From Thalassobacillus sp. CUG 92003 (GTDB taxonomy: Bacteria > Bacillota > Bacilli > Bacillales > Halobacillaceae), in contig NZ_JABLSJ010000009.1 in assembly GCF_013618635.1 (NCBI RefSeq), forward strand, positions 1-64,000: a DNA stretch of 64,000 nt, read 5' to 3'. Each line of letters starts with the position of its first letter. Position 1 is the stretch's first letter. This document shows positions 26,443-35,654 of the stretch, piece after piece. The notes under the pieces are model-generated. The model was not told the origin of the DNA. It ran no database searches and saw only the letters and a program-made list of their open reading frames with translations. The position numbers were made by a program, and so were the translations under genes.

Positions 26443-26472
26443 CTATATTTCCCTCCATCCCCTGTTCTATAC
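26443..26472 (-). promoter_or_regulatory. SigF/SigG-type promoter of dacF
   Basis: On the minus strand GTATA (26468-26472) and GGAAATATAG (26443-26452) with a 15-bp spacer fit the forespore SigF pattern GYWTA-N15-GGNRANAHTR with one mismatch. Confidence 0.6.
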
Positions 26473-26504
26473 AAAAAAACAGCCTCCCATTAGGAAGACT
26501 GTTT
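26471..26504 (-). terminator. Terminator of deoB-punA-pdp
   Basis: On the minus strand AAACAGTCTTCC and GGGAGGCTGTTT pair completely (two G-U pairs), followed by seven T. It overlaps the -35 of the dacF promoter. Confidence 0.88.
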
Positions 26505-26539
26505 AAATCATGGCGATTACCCTTTCATTTTAACTGAAA

Positions 26540-27841
26540 CTACTTGATAACTTTGTGAATCAACGTGATAGGGTCGGGTTGATCATCCTCTATCACATAA
26601 GCGCTCAATACCCGATCGATCGAATCTTGGGGGTGCGCGTCCTCAGCATGTAAAACCGCGAGTGTTTCACCTTCGCTCACTTCATCCCCGATTTTCTTCT
26701 GCAAAGATATCCCGACACCATGGTTAATAGCATCATCTTTTGTCGCTCTTCCAGCGCCGAGATACATAGCTGCTACCCCGATCGATTCAGCATCAATCGC
26801 AGCTACATAACCACCCTTAGGTGACTTCACGTCAACGTGGTACTGAGAAGAAGGCAGTTTGTTCAAGTCATCGATCATCTCAACGTTACCGCCTTGCGCT
26901 GCGATAAAAGTACGAAAGGCTTCAAATGCTTTCCCATTATCCAAATTCTCAGCAAGCTGATCATACGCTTCTTCATAGGAAGAGAACACCTCAGCCACGA
27001 CTGCCATATGAGCCGCAAGCTCCAACGACAGACGTCTTAAATCATGTATGCGTTCGCCTTTTAAAACAGCGACCGCTTCTTTGATTTCATTTGCGTTGCC
27101 GACCTCAAAACCGAGGGGTTGATTCATATCACTGATAACAGCGACCGTATTGCGGCCAAGATTGTTCCCGATTCTGACCATTTCACGTGCCAGTGCCTCT
27201 GATTCTTCTAACGTTTTCATAAAAGCGCCTGAACCTGTTTTCACGTCCAAAACGATACTGTCTGCTCCTGATGCAAGCTTCTTGCTCATGATCGAGCCTG
27301 CAATCAATGGAATCGAGTCGACTGTGGCGGTCACGTCTCTGAGTGAATAAAGTTTTTTATCTGCCGGAGCAAGGTTCCCCGTTTGACCAGCTATAGCTAG
27401 TTTATTCGTATTGACACGATCCACAAAATCCGCTTTGCTCATCTCAATATCGAACCCTGAGACTGATTCAAGTTTGTCCAAGGTGCCACCCGTATGTCCT
27501 AATCCCCGACCAGACATTTTTGCGACCGGAATGCCGACCGAAGCGACAAGCGGGGCTACGACAAAACTCGTTTTGTCACCTACGCCGCCGGTTGAATGCT
27601 TGTCCACCTTATGCCCTTTAATTGAAGATAGATCAATCGTTTCGCCTGAATCAACCATGGCTTGGGTGAGCGTAGCGATTTCCTGTTCATCCATCCCTTG
27701 AAAATAAATTGCCATCATGAGAGCTGACGCTTGATAATCAGGAATATCTCCTCTTGTATAGCCTGCCACGAAAAATTCAATTTCTTCTTGTGTCAGGACG
27801 TGCCCGTTTCGCTTTTGCTGAATGATATCTACCATTCTCAT
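26540..27841 (-). CDS. pdp: Pyrimidine-nucleoside phosphorylase
   Basis: Phosphorolysis of uridine, deoxyuridine and thymidine to base and (deoxy)ribose-1-phosphate. Family signature motifs are [38 protein letters not shown] and [19 protein letters not shown]. The 433 residues equal the B. subtilis length. AAAGGGG lies eight bases before the ATG. It is last in the nucleoside salvage run, 20 bases after punA; the sugar phosphate it releases is the substrate of DeoB encoded upstream. Confidence 0.96.
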   Translation of the reverse strand: MRMVDIIQQKRNGHVLTQEEIEFFVAGYTRGDIPDYQASALMMAIYFQGMDEQEIATLTQAMVDSGETIDLSSIKGHKVDKHSTGGVGDKTSFVVAPLVASVGIPVAKMSGRGLGHTGGTLDKLESVSGFDIEMSKADFVDRVNTNKLAIAGQTGNLAPADKKLYSLRDVTATVDSIPLIAGSIMSKKLASGADSIVLDVKTGSGAFMKTLEESEALAREMVRIGNNLGRNTVAVISDMNQPLGFEVGNANEIKEAVAVLKGERIHDLRRLSLELAAHMAVVAEVFSSYEEAYDQLAENLDNGKAFEAFRTFIAAQGGNVEMIDDLNKLPSSQYHVDVKSPKGGYVAAIDAESIGVAAMYLGAGRATKDDAINHGVGISLQKKIGDEVSEGETLAVLHAEDAHPQDSIDRVLSAYVIEDDQPDPITLIHKVIK

Positions 27842-27861
27842 AGCATTATCCCCTTTATCCG

Positions 27862-28689
27862 TTAGTACTTTTCTGGCAAAGTGTTCACAATATGTTTCAC
27901 AAACCCTAAGAAATCTTCCCTGACTTGAGCTGTCGTCTCAATCACTTCGTCATGGGTCAGGGGTTGATCAAGAATGCCAGCAGCCATATTAGAAATACAT
28001 GAAATGCCGAGTACACGCATGTGAGCGTGGTTCGCCGCCACGACTTCCGGGACTGTCGACATCCCAACCGCATCGCCTCCTAAGGTGCGAAGCATACGAA
28101 TTTCTGCTGCTGTTTCATAAGCGGGCCCTGTATTCCCTACGTAGACGCCATTTTGCACCGTCAGGCTGAGGTGCTCCGCACAACGGTTGGCATGCTCAAT
28201 CAATTCGCGATCATACGCCTGAGACATATCCGGGAACCTTTCTCCTAAAGCTTCCTCATTTGCACCTAATAGCGGATTATCACCCATTTGATTGATGTGG
28301 TCCGTGATCACCATGAGATTACCTGCCTCAAATGTTACGTTAATGCCTCCTGCTGCGTTCGTAACGATTAACGTTTCCACTCCCAGTTCTTTCATGACAC
28401 GAACCGGAAACGTGACTTGTTTCATCGAGTAGCCTTCATAGTAATGGAAGCGCCCTTGCATCGCTATGACGTGACGTCCTTCTAGCGTCCCAGCGACCAA
28501 CTGCCCTTTATGCCCGGCCACAGTAGACTGTGGAAAATGAGGAATGTCTCCGTATGGAATCACAACAGGGTCAGTGATTTCATCGGCCAATACACCTAAA
28601 CCTGATCCAAGAATCAGTCCGGTTGTCGGTTGATGCTGTAAACGATCATTCAAATAAGCTGCTGCTTGTTTAATTTCTTCAATATACAT
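27862..28689 (-). CDS. punA: Purine-nucleoside phosphorylase (trimeric type)
   Basis: Phosphorolysis of guanosine and inosine nucleosides. Motifs of the trimeric PNP family are [53 protein letters not shown], and [18 protein letters not shown]. 275 residues, standard length. TAGGGGGAAG precedes the ATG. It sits between deoB and pdp with short gaps (10 and 20 bases). Confidence 0.95.
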   Translation of the reverse strand: MYIEEIKQAAAYLNDRLQHQPTTGLILGSGLGVLADEITDPVVIPYGDIPHFPQSTVAGHKGQLVAGTLEGRHVIAMQGRFHYYEGYSMKQVTFPVRVMKELGVETLIVTNAAGGINVTFEAGNLMVITDHINQMGDNPLLGANEEALGERFPDMSQAYDRELIEHANRCAEHLSLTVQNGVYVGNTGPAYETAAEIRMLRTLGGDAVGMSTVPEVVAANHAHMRVLGISCISNMAAGILDQPLTHDEVIETTAQVREDFLGFVKHIVNTLPEKY

Positions 28690-28699
28690 GCTCTTCCCC

Positions 28700-29878
28700 C
28701 TATTTAATGTCAGTTAAAAAGCTTGTGCCATGTTTCGGCATGGTCACCTTGAAGTTATCCGCAACGGTGGCTCCGATATCTGCAAACGTTTTTCTCGGAT
28801 CTAAGGCTTTTCCTTCGTCAATACCGCGATGGTAAGCAAGAAGTGGCACTAATTCGCGTGTGTGATCGGTTCCGTGGTGGATGGGGTCGTTTCCATGGTC
28901 TGCTGTAATCAAGAGCAAATCATCTTCAGTCAGTTTCTCAAGGACCTCAGGCAGCCTTGCATCATAAGCTTCTAACGCTTCCCCATAACCTTGCGGATCA
29001 CGGCGATGGCCGAATTTCGCATCAAAATCAACAAGGTTCAAGAAATTCAGACCCGTGAATGACTCATCCATCGATTTCACTAATTTGTCCATTCCGTCAT
29101 CATTATTGTCGGTGCGAATCGTTTCTGTTACCCCTTCGCCATCATAAATATCCGAAATCTTCCCTAGAGCGATAACATCATAGCCCTCATCTGCCAAATC
29201 ATTCATTACCGTGCGTCCAAATGGTTTAAGCGCATAATCATGGCGATTGGATGTCCGCTCAAATGCACCGGGTTCTCCAACAAACGGACGTGCAATGACG
29301 CGTCCGACCATATATTTTTCGTCGCGTGTCAGCTCCCGCGCAATCTCGCAGATTTCATACTGTTCTTCAATCGGAACAATCTCCTCATGCGCTGCGATTT
29401 GCAATACACTATCCGCTGACGTATAAACGATCAATGCTCCCGTGTTCATATGTTCCTCGCCCAGCTCTTTAATGATTTCCGTGCCTGAAGCGGGCTTATT
29501 GCCAATAATATCGCGTCCTGTCTTTTCTTTTAAAATCCGTAACAACTCATCCGGAAAGCCATCAGGAAACGTACGGAACGGCTGTGGTATATGCAGACCC
29601 ATAATTTCCCAATGCCCGGTCATGGTGTCCTTCCCGTTGGAAGCTTCCTGCATGGTTGTATAGTGTGCTTTAGGCTGTCCAACCTTTTGAACTCCAGGGA
29701 ATTCACGGATATTGCCTAGCCCCAGGCCTTCCATATTGGGCATGGATAAGCCTTTCATATGTTCGGCAATATGACCCAGTGTATCGGCTCCTCGATCATT
29801 GAACTGTTCAGCGTCAGGTGCCTCACCGATTCCTACCGAATCCATTACAATCAAAAAAACACGTTTAAATGTTGTCAT
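28700..29878 (-). CDS. deoB: Phosphopentomutase DeoB
   Basis: Converts (deoxy)ribose-1-phosphate to the 5-phosphate so that nucleoside sugars enter central metabolism. Alkaline-phosphatase superfamily metal motifs are [15 protein letters not shown] at the N terminus and [11 protein letters not shown] near the C terminus. The central [11 protein letters not shown] (phospho-acceptor region TSADSV) is present. Start: ATG at 29878 after GGAGGG, 392 residues (B. subtilis Drm 394). The longer in-frame extension (to 30013) runs into xerD and is not supported. Confidence 0.95.
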   Translation of the reverse strand: MTTFKRVFLIVMDSVGIGEAPDAEQFNDRGADTLGHIAEHMKGLSMPNMEGLGLGNIREFPGVQKVGQPKAHYTTMQEASNGKDTMTGHWEIMGLHIPQPFRTFPDGFPDELLRILKEKTGRDIIGNKPASGTEIIKELGEEHMNTGALIVYTSADSVLQIAAHEEIVPIEEQYEICEIARELTRDEKYMVGRVIARPFVGEPGAFERTSNRHDYALKPFGRTVMNDLADEGYDVIALGKISDIYDGEGVTETIRTDNNDDGMDKLVKSMDESFTGLNFLNLVDFDAKFGHRRDPQGYGEALEAYDARLPEVLEKLTEDDLLLITADHGNDPIHHGTDHTRELVPLLAYHRGIDEGKALDPRKTFADIGATVADNFKVTMPKHGTSFLTDIK

Positions 29879-29934
29879 TGTCATCCCTCCATTAAAAATA
29901 TTCCCAAAACATAAATAGATTAAGCGTTTTCCGT

Positions 29935-29963
29935 TAAGAGGTAGGATGTCAGACCTCTTAATA
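29935..29963. other. Inverted repeat between xerD and deoB
   Basis: TAAGAGGT and ACCTCTTA flank a 10-base loop, with no T tract on the minus strand. It could be a processing or weak termination site between xerD and deoB; no other function is visible. Confidence 0.35.
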
Positions 29964-29981
29964 CATAAAAAATGAAAGGGC

Positions 29982-30869
29982 CTACGCCCGCGGGTGAAAC
30001 GAGCGATAGACATCTTTCAGTCTCGTTTTTGAAACATGCGTATAGATCTGCGTCGTCGAAATGTCCGCATGCCCTAACATTTCCTGGACCGCTCGCAAAT
30101 CAGCCCCATTCTCCAGCAAATGTGTAGCAAAAGAATGGCGTAACGTGTGAGGGGTGATCTCTTTTGTAATCCCTTCATCGCGGGAAACCGCTTTCAGCAC
30201 TTTCCAAAACCCTTGCCGCGATAACGGGTTGCCATGATGATTGACGAATAGTTCTTCCGTCGCTTTTTTCTTGACCAATGCTTGACGAGGTCCATCCAAA
30301 TAGTGCTCGACAGCGGATTTAGCCATGTCACCAAGCGGAATAATACGTTCTTTAGAACCTTTTCCTAGACATCGCACAAATCCCATCGTCAAGTGAAGAT
30401 CGCTTACCCGCAATGATACCAGTTCAGTGACACGAAGCCCCGTAGCATAAAGCATTTCCAACATCGCCTTATTACGTGACTCCAGCGCGTTACTCGGGTT
30501 GATATTCAACAACCTCTCCACTTCCTCTGAGGAAAGGATCTTAGGCAGTCGCCGTTCTTTTCGAGGCGTTTCAATATGTAAACTGGGATCTTGCTGGGCA
30601 ATTTTTTCTCTGATGAGAAACTGGTGAAATAACCGAACCGATGAAAGCCAGCGGGCTACAGTGGCTGACGAACGTCCGAGGTCATTTAAATAATGGAGAT
30701 ATTGCATAATATGCGTTCTCGTAACGTCATCCCAATTCTCCAGGTCATACTGTTTGGAGAGGTACTCCTGGTACTGGTTCAAATCTCTGCGATACGATTG
30801 AATCGTATTGTCAGACAGGCCGCGTTCTACTATTAAGTAATGGTAGAAATCCTCCAACGCATGACGCAT
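29982..30869 (-). CDS. xerD: Tyrosine recombinase XerD
   Basis: Site-specific recombinase that with XerC resolves chromosome dimers at dif. The N-terminal SAM-like core-binding domain covers about residues 1-90. The catalytic domain shows Arg in [13 protein letters not shown], Lys in [26 protein letters not shown] and the tyrosine nucleophile in [10 protein letters not shown] near the C terminus. 295 residues (B. subtilis RipX 296). It follows yqzK by three bases. Confidence 0.97.
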   Translation of the reverse strand: MRHALEDFYHYLIVERGLSDNTIQSYRRDLNQYQEYLSKQYDLENWDDVTRTHIMQYLHYLNDLGRSSATVARWLSSVRLFHQFLIREKIAQQDPSLHIETPRKERRLPKILSSEEVERLLNINPSNALESRNKAMLEMLYATGLRVTELVSLRVSDLHLTMGFVRCLGKGSKERIIPLGDMAKSAVEHYLDGPRQALVKKKATEELFVNHHGNPLSRQGFWKVLKAVSRDEGITKEITPHTLRHSFATHLLENGADLRAVQEMLGHADISTTQIYTHVSKTRLKDVYRSFHPRA

Positions 30870-30872
30870 AGC

Positions 30873-31091
30873 TTACTCCCCCAGTTGAAAAAAGATTGAC
30901 AGCCGTTCACTCAATGGCTGCTCATCAGATTGAAACACTTTGACGGCCGACCCTGCAGGGGGATCATACCGGTGCTGTTTCTCATATTCATCATGAACCA
31001 TACGAATGGTCATATAGAAAAAAGACGTAAATACAGTAAATAGAATCAAGATTCTAATGATATCTTTGGCATTGCGCGTTAACTGATTCAT
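30873..31091 (-). CDS. yqzK: DUF4227 membrane protein YqzK
   Basis: Small protein of 72 residues with one membrane segment (about 12-30, IIRILILFTVFTSFFYMTI) and a short extracytoplasmic tail ending LSERLSIFFQLGE. Position between fur and xerD and length match B. subtilis YqzK. Function is unknown. Confidence 0.8.
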   Translation of the reverse strand: MNQLTRNAKDIIRILILFTVFTSFFYMTIRMVHDEYEKQHRYDPPAGSAVKVFQSDEQPLSERLSIFFQLGE

Positions 31092-31273
31092 GGCCTCGCT
31101 CCTTTAACCCTTATGTTAAAAGATATGCCAAAAATCAACGCATTTATACTTCCTAAATCCATTCTGTTTTAACGTACACGATATTAAAGAATTTGTAAAT
31201 AAAAACTTAGCGTTGGTCATCACTCTTAGTTTAATAGAGGACAGCCTTTCACAAATCTTCTTTCAATTCTCAC

Positions 31274-31307
31274 AAAAAAAGAGTGAATGTCATCGCTGCA
31301 TCCACCC
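31274..31307 (-). terminator. Terminator of fur
   Basis: On the minus strand GGGTGGATG and CATTCACTC pair over nine positions (two G-U), followed by seven T. Confidence 0.82.
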
Positions 31308-31326
31308 TTGAGCCCTAAGTATGGTA

Positions 31327-31779
31327 TCAACTCTTCACTGTCTTTTCCTGACATACACGGCATACACCATGGAACGTCAGCCTGTGGTCCTTCACTTGAA
31401 AACCCCACTGATTCTCAACAAGCTTCTCGACGTCACCTAAGAGGTCTTCTTCAATTTCTTCAACTGCTCCACATTCCATGCACACGAGGTGATGGTGAAA
31501 ATGTTCGGCTCCCTCTTTGCGAAGATCGTAGCGGGAGACTCCGTCGCCAAAATTAATTTTATCGACGATTTTCAATTCTGATAGTAATTCTAATGTACGA
31601 TACACGGTAGCCAAACCAATCTCAGGCGCTTTGTCTTTCACGAGGAGGTAAACATCTTCTGCGCTTAAATGGTCGGCTTCATTCTCAAGTAACACACGCA
31701 CCGTCGCTTCCCGCTGGGGAGTCAGTTTATAACTCTGTGAATGCAGCTGCTTTTTAATCCGTTCGATACGATGCTCCAA
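31327..31779 (-). CDS. fur: Ferric uptake regulator Fur
   Basis: Iron-responsive repressor of iron uptake genes. Winged helix with the recognition part LATVYRTLELLSELKIV. The metal-binding dimerisation domain shows AEHFHHHLVCMECG and a second CXXC (CRVCQE), the structural zinc site. 150 residues, as in B. subtilis Fur (149). It could be confused with the paralogues PerR or Zur, but position next to yqzK-xerD and spoIIM supports Fur. Confidence 0.93.
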   Translation of the reverse strand: MEHRIERIKKQLHSQSYKLTPQREATVRVLLENEADHLSAEDVYLLVKDKAPEIGLATVYRTLELLSELKIVDKINFGDGVSRYDLRKEGAEHFHHHLVCMECGAVEEIEEDLLGDVEKLVENQWGFQVKDHRLTFHGVCRVCQEKTVKS

Positions 31780-31808
31780 TTTAGTCCCTCCCTCGCATTT
31801 CCATTTAT

Positions 31809-31837
31809 ATTATAAGCAGAGAGGGAAGGAGTGTCAA
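31809..31837 (-). promoter_or_regulatory. SigA promoter of fur
   Basis: Perfect consensus TTGACA (31832-31837), 17-bp spacer, TATAAT (31809-31814) on the minus strand, about 30 bases before the fur start codon. Confidence 0.88.
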
Positions 31838-31838
31838 A

Positions 31839-31853
31839 TTAAAATCATTATAA
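31839..31853 (-). promoter_or_regulatory. PerR-type operator upstream of fur
   Basis: TTATAATGATTTTAA matches the PerR box TTATAATNATTATAA at 14 of 15 positions and ends one base upstream of the -35. Bacillus fur is known to be PerR-controlled. Confidence 0.75.
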
Positions 31854-31911
31854 TGTGTTATCTGTAACTATTCTAAAATGATAACAATTTTGTAAGGCAT
31901 AATCTAGCAAT

Positions 31912-32550
31912 TTATTTATAAATCCAACGTATAACAGCTTCCAGCGCATAATTAGAAATAAAAACTTCAATCAGCGATGCAATAATCAGCACGCCAAATA
32001 ATCCTAAAAACGTAATGGTGTAGCGTCCAAAAATCGGAAGCAAAGGCTGGTGAACCCTACGAACAAACAATTGCCTGAATAAAGTCATCGAAAAAATTAA
32101 GGCCATCGACCCTGCCACTAGATAAATGGGGATGATCAATAGGTTTTGGGGCGCGATAGCAACGGATGATACGATAAATCCATACCACCCCATTTGGTTC
32201 ACTAAGAATCCGACTGAAAACCCTACAACCAGACCTTTAATGAATAACAAAACGGTGATGACGGGCATGCCTATTACAGAAATGCCGAGAATGAACAGTA
32301 AGAGCATATATTTTAAATGGTAAAAGAAGGTATCTTTCCACAAGGTGGTGCTGTCGATCCCTTCAGTGTCCAATATTAATTGGAAAAATTGCTTCAAATA
32401 AAAAAATAAATCTTGCCGCTGGATGAAATTCATACTGTTGACGATGATAGCCCCAAAGATGATACCGATAAAAAACAATACAAAAATGAATATATAAATA
32501 TTGACATGATGCGTAAGGTCATTTCGAACCAGACGTATCCCCCGGCGCAT
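31912..32550 (-). CDS. spoIIM: Stage II sporulation protein M
   Basis: Membrane protein of the SpoIIDMP complex that degrades septal peptidoglycan so the mother cell can engulf the forespore. About 212 residues with five hydrophobic segments and family motifs VLFFIGIIFGAIIVNSM, FIKGLVVGFSVGFLV and ALIFSMTLFRQLF. Start: ATG at 32550 with GGTGG upstream, giving the usual MRRG start (B. subtilis 214). Confidence 0.95.
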   Translation of the reverse strand: MRRGIRLVRNDLTHHVNIYIFIFVLFFIGIIFGAIIVNSMNFIQRQDLFFYLKQFFQLILDTEGIDSTTLWKDTFFYHLKYMLLLFILGISVIGMPVITVLLFIKGLVVGFSVGFLVNQMGWYGFIVSSVAIAPQNLLIIPIYLVAGSMALIFSMTLFRQLFVRRVHQPLLPIFGRYTITFLGLFGVLIIASLIEVFISNYALEAVIRWIYK

Positions 32551-32581
32551 AAACATTCCACCCTTCCCTAGCATTGATCTA

Positions 32582-32635
32582 TTACCACTCTATGAAAGGC
32601 ATCATAAAAATAGACCAAGTCGGAAGAGCTTTCAT
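32582..32635 (-). CDS. Very short ORF between nudF and spoIIM
   Basis: A 17-codon reading frame (starts MKALPTWSIFMMPF) with AAGGTGAGG upstream. B. subtilis has a small membrane protein gene (yqkK) at this place, so this could be a decayed version or a leader peptide. Weak evidence. Confidence 0.2.
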   Translation of the reverse strand: MKALPTWSIFMMPFIEW

Positions 32636-32664
32636 TTATTCGCCTCACCTTATCTCAAACTACT

Positions 32665-33210
32665 TCATTTTGCTTGCAAAGCTTTTACGTACAGCAGAGC
32701 ATATGCCGTTTTAGCATCATGGATCCGTTCAGAAGCTGAAAGTTCTTCGGCCTCTTCCAGGGTAATTTCCTTTAGTTCAACAAACTCGTCCTCATCAGAG
32801 TCGGGCCTTGTTTCAAGCTTCTTCAACTGATCCGTAAAGTATATATGTATCAATTCATCAGCGAAGCCTGGTGATGTGTAAAAAGAGGTCACTTTTTCCA
32901 AATGGTCTGTCGTATAGCCCGTCTCTTCTTCCAGCTCCCGAACCGCCGTTACTTCAGGCTCCTCTCCATCTTCCAGTTTACCCGCCGGAATTTCTACCAG
33001 ACTTTTTTCCAACGGTTTGCGATATTGTTCCACGCAGACAAGCTTACCTTCAGGCTTCAAAGCAATGACGGCCACAGCTCCAGGGTGTTTGACCAATTCC
33101 CGTTTAGAAGTATTGCCATCGGGTAATTGTACACTGTCGACCTGCAGTTGCACGATTTTACCTTTGAAAATGTGCTGTGTATCTATCGTTTTTTCTTCAA
33201 ATTTCTTCAC
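32665..33210 (-). CDS. nudF: ADP-ribose pyrophosphatase NudF
   Basis: Nudix hydrolase cleaving ADP-ribose to AMP and ribose-5-phosphate. The Nudix box runs from GKLEDGEEPEVTAVRELEEE to TGY, with the upstream KHPGAVAVIAL and downstream FYTSPGFADELIHIYF typical of the ADP-ribose class. I choose the GTG at 33210 (AAAGGAAG nine bases upstream), giving about 181 residues like B. subtilis (185). The longer in-frame extension to 33303 would overlap the divergent gene and has no ribosome site. Confidence 0.94.
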   Translation of the reverse strand: MKKFEEKTIDTQHIFKGKIVQLQVDSVQLPDGNTSKRELVKHPGAVAVIALKPEGKLVCVEQYRKPLEKSLVEIPAGKLEDGEEPEVTAVRELEEETGYTTDHLEKVTSFYTSPGFADELIHIYFTDQLKKLETRPDSDEDEFVELKEITLEEAEELSASERIHDAKTAYALLYVKALQAK

Positions 33211-33295
33211 TTCATTCACTTCCTTTGCTTCACTTTTACGCTTTATTTTAACATAGACTGGGAATAGTGAATATGTTAGCGAAAGGATGGGACAA

Positions 33296-34216
33296 ATGAA
33301 CAAACGCCAAATTGGTAATTCTAACTTATACGTGTCAGAAGTAAGTCTCGGGGCGATGTCTTTAGGAACTGATGAAAATCAGGCGCGTACAATTGTCGAT
33401 CAAGCGCTAGCAGCTGGCATCAATTATATTGACACTGCTGACCTCTATGATTTTGGTGAGAATGAAAAAATCGTCGGGAAAGCGATTCAAGGTCGACGTG
33501 ACGAACTCATTCTTGGTACAAAAGTCGGGAACAATTTTGATGCGGAGAATAAGGACTGGCATTGGGACGCTTCAAAATCTCATATTAAATCTGGTGTTAA
33601 AGACAGTCTTCAACGTCTCGGGGTTGATTACATCGATCTCTACCAATTGCACGGAGGTAAAATTGAAGATAACATCGATGAAGCCATTGAAGCGTTTGAT
33701 GAACTTAAAAAAGATGGCTTGATCCGGGAATATGGCATTTCATCAATCCGGCCCAATGTTATCCGTGAATACGCCAAGCGGTCTGATATTGTAAGTGTGA
33801 TGATGCAATATAATGCACTCGACCGCAGACCCGAAGAAGAAATGCTTGATTTTCTTGCCGAACATCACATTAGTGTGCTCGCGCGTGGACCATTGGCCAA
33901 AGGCATGTTGAGCAATCGCGCAGTCGAAAAAACCAAACAGAAAGCGACTAACGGCTTCCTTGACTACAGCTATGAAGAAATGATGACAATGATAGAAAAA
34001 TGGGAGGCGTTTCAATCTCCCGAGCGTCCATTGAATGCATTAGCACTTCAATACGTCCTGCATCACCCCACGGTAGCCACAGCCGTATTCGGCGCAAGTT
34101 CTCCTGAACAATTAGTGGAGAATTTATCATTCTTAAATGCAGCACCTTTAACTGATGAGCTTTATAGCAGTATTCAAAATGTTACGAGACCCATTACCTA
34201 TCATCAACACCGCTAA
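33296..34216 (+). CDS. yqkF: Aldo/keto reductase YqkF
   Basis: NAD(P)H-dependent reductase of the aldo/keto reductase superfamily, substrate unknown. It shows the TIM-barrel signature SLGAMSLGTDE, the catalytic Asp/Tyr region NYIDTADLYDFGENEK, and DYIDLYQLHGG with the catalytic His. The C-terminal cofactor region is TVATAVFGASSPEQLVENL. GAAAGGA lies upstream of the ATG at 33296; 306 residues as in B. subtilis YqkF. Divergent from nudF across 85 bases. Confidence 0.9.
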   Translation: MNKRQIGNSNLYVSEVSLGAMSLGTDENQARTIVDQALAAGINYIDTADLYDFGENEKIVGKAIQGRRDELILGTKVGNNFDAENKDWHWDASKSHIKSGVKDSLQRLGVDYIDLYQLHGGKIEDNIDEAIEAFDELKKDGLIREYGISSIRPNVIREYAKRSDIVSVMMQYNALDRRPEEEMLDFLAEHHISVLARGPLAKGMLSNRAVEKTKQKATNGFLDYSYEEMMTMIEKWEAFQSPERPLNALALQYVLHHPTVATAVFGASSPEQLVENLSFLNAAPLTDELYSSIQNVTRPITYHQHR

Positions 34217-34293
34217 AGACCATTGGAGCGGCATGGCACCCGTTCCTATAAAAAGCGTGTAAACACGAAACAGCCTTAAAACGAAATGAACCA

Positions 34294-34331
34294 CAAAATG
34301 CCGAACGATTTGAAATCTGTTCGGCATTTTG
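34294..34331. terminator. Bidirectional terminator between yqkF and yqkE
   Basis: CAAAATGCCGAAC and GTTCGGCATTTTG form a 13-bp perfect stem with a 12-base loop, placed between two convergent genes. Confidence 0.88.
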
Positions 34332-34343
34332 TTCTCATCAGTC

Positions 34344-34574
34344 TTATTTGAATGTCTCCCAATCCAACTCACTTTCTTCCAGCAATTGTTCAAAACTCTT
34401 GTTTGCTTCCTGTTTCTTTAGCTCTTGTCGCTTCCGTTCATATTCAGCCGCTTTTTTCTGTTCTTCCTGTTGCTTTAGATGAGATTTTTTTGATTGGAGC
34501 TGCGTCAGCATATCTTCGTTCAACCTGTCTTTCAGTCCGCCCTGTTCTTTATTATGATTGCGCTTTGTTGTCAT
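34344..34574 (-). CDS. yqkE: DUF3886 protein YqkE
   Basis: Highly charged helical protein of 76 residues, largely a predicted coiled coil (LTQLQSKKSHLKQQEEQKK) ending SFEQLLEESELDWETFK. Size and position match YqkE of B. subtilis; function unknown. It overlaps the end of yqkB by 23 bases. Confidence 0.8.
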   Translation of the reverse strand: MTTKRNHNKEQGGLKDRLNEDMLTQLQSKKSHLKQQEEQKKAAEYERKRQELKKQEANKSFEQLLEESELDWETFK

Positions 34575-34902
34575 GGTGTACCTCCTTTACAACCGTCTGT
34601 GGGGAAATGATAGGATTTAGAATCCCCTGTGGACTGGACAAACGGAACGCATTGTTTATAAAGTCCAACTTCATCTCCGGTTGAAAAAATACGGCTTCCT
34701 GTCGGTGCACGATTACGTCAAATAATGGATTATCTACAGGCTCATCCCACTCATCTGTCCTCCGTGTCCACCTTACGACAGGCACACCATTGACCCCGCA
34801 GCCGCACCCCTCTGAATCATAATCCAAGCGAAGCAGAGCATCTTCAGGCGGGGCCAACTGGCGTAAAGTCGCTTCGGCCCTTCCCGTAATATTCAATTTC
34901 AT
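34552..34902 (-). CDS. yqkB: HesB/IscA-like iron-sulfur family protein YqkB
   Basis: A-type Fe-S carrier-like protein, about 116 residues. The N-terminal MKLNITGRAEATLRQL and the central cysteine region EGCGCGVNGVPVV fit the HesB-like YqkB group. The C-terminal CGC pair of classical IscA is absent, so a different metal role is possible. GAGGTG lies before the ATG at 34902; a 12-codon extension is not supported. Confidence 0.78.
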   Translation of the reverse strand: MKLNITGRAEATLRQLAPPEDALLRLDYDSEGCGCGVNGVPVVRWTRRTDEWDEPVDNPLFDVIVHRQEAVFFQPEMKLDFINNAFRLSSPQGILNPIISPQTVVKEVHHDNKAQS

Positions 34903-34999
34903 AGCCATCACCTCACGTTCATTGTTGGCTCTACACATTTCATTTATTTACATCTATTATACGATAATACGAGTCGGCTTGTCGTTTTGTATCCATTAT

Positions 35000-35533
35000 T
35001 CAGCCCGCAATCCTCGTCAAATAATCCTCATAAACCTTAAGATCCTTCTCACTAAACAAGACAAAACATACCTGGTTCACATTTGGACAATTAGAGAGTG
35101 TTTCTAATACCTCAGGCACTGCCGTTCCGACTGCTTCCTCTAACGGATAACCGAACGCGCCCGTTGATAGAGAAGGAAAAGCTACATTTGAAATCGAATG
35201 ATCATCCGCGATTTGGAGCGCTTTTTCATAACAGCTAGCCAGCAGCTCCGCCTCTGGTTTATCCTGACCGTATACGGGCCCGAGACAATGGATGACATAA
35301 TTATTTGGGAGATCGAATGCTTCAGTCAGGACTGCTTCTCCCGGCGCTATTGGGGCAAACGGAGCACACGCATCAGCTAAGGCAGGTCCTGCCCCGCTGT
35401 GCAGCGCTCCAGCCACACCGCCACCGGGGAGCAGTTCTGCGTTCGCAGCATTCACCACAGCCTCCATATCTTGTTGAGCGGCTATATCCCCTTTGCGCGT
35501 TTCAATTTGCCCGCCGTCCACCTCTATAATCAT
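35000..35533 (-). CDS. Macro-domain ADP-ribose hydrolase/deacetylase
   Basis: Macro domain protein of about 177 residues that probably hydrolyses O-acetyl-ADP-ribose or removes ADP-ribose from macromolecules. Motifs: EAVVNAANAELLPGGGVAGA (ADP-ribose loop 1 with the catalytic Asn), VIHCLGPVYG, and VAFPSLSTGAFGYPLEEA (loop 2). Start: an ATG at 35533 with AAAGG ten bases upstream; an ATG two codons earlier is an alternative. NudF, another ADP-ribose enzyme, is encoded 2.3 kb away. Confidence 0.9.
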   Translation of the reverse strand: MIIEVDGGQIETRKGDIAAQQDMEAVVNAANAELLPGGGVAGALHSGAGPALADACAPFAPIAPGEAVLTEAFDLPNNYVIHCLGPVYGQDKPEAELLASCYEKALQIADDHSISNVAFPSLSTGAFGYPLEEAVGTAVPEVLETLSNCPNVNQVCFVLFSEKDLKVYEDYLTRIAG

Positions 35534-35654
35534 GGTCATCACACCTTTCAAACGTAAATGTTTTGTTTCGTTTACCCGCTTCTCCCACTTTACTAACATA
35601 ACAAAATTCAAGGTTATAAGAGATGGACTTTGAATCTCGCAGCACTAACATTAG

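Noticed and set aside
29879-30013. 45-codon N-terminal extension of deoB
   Set aside because: It overlaps xerD, has no ribosome site and does not belong to the phosphopentomutase family, whereas the ATG at 29878 has GGAGGG.
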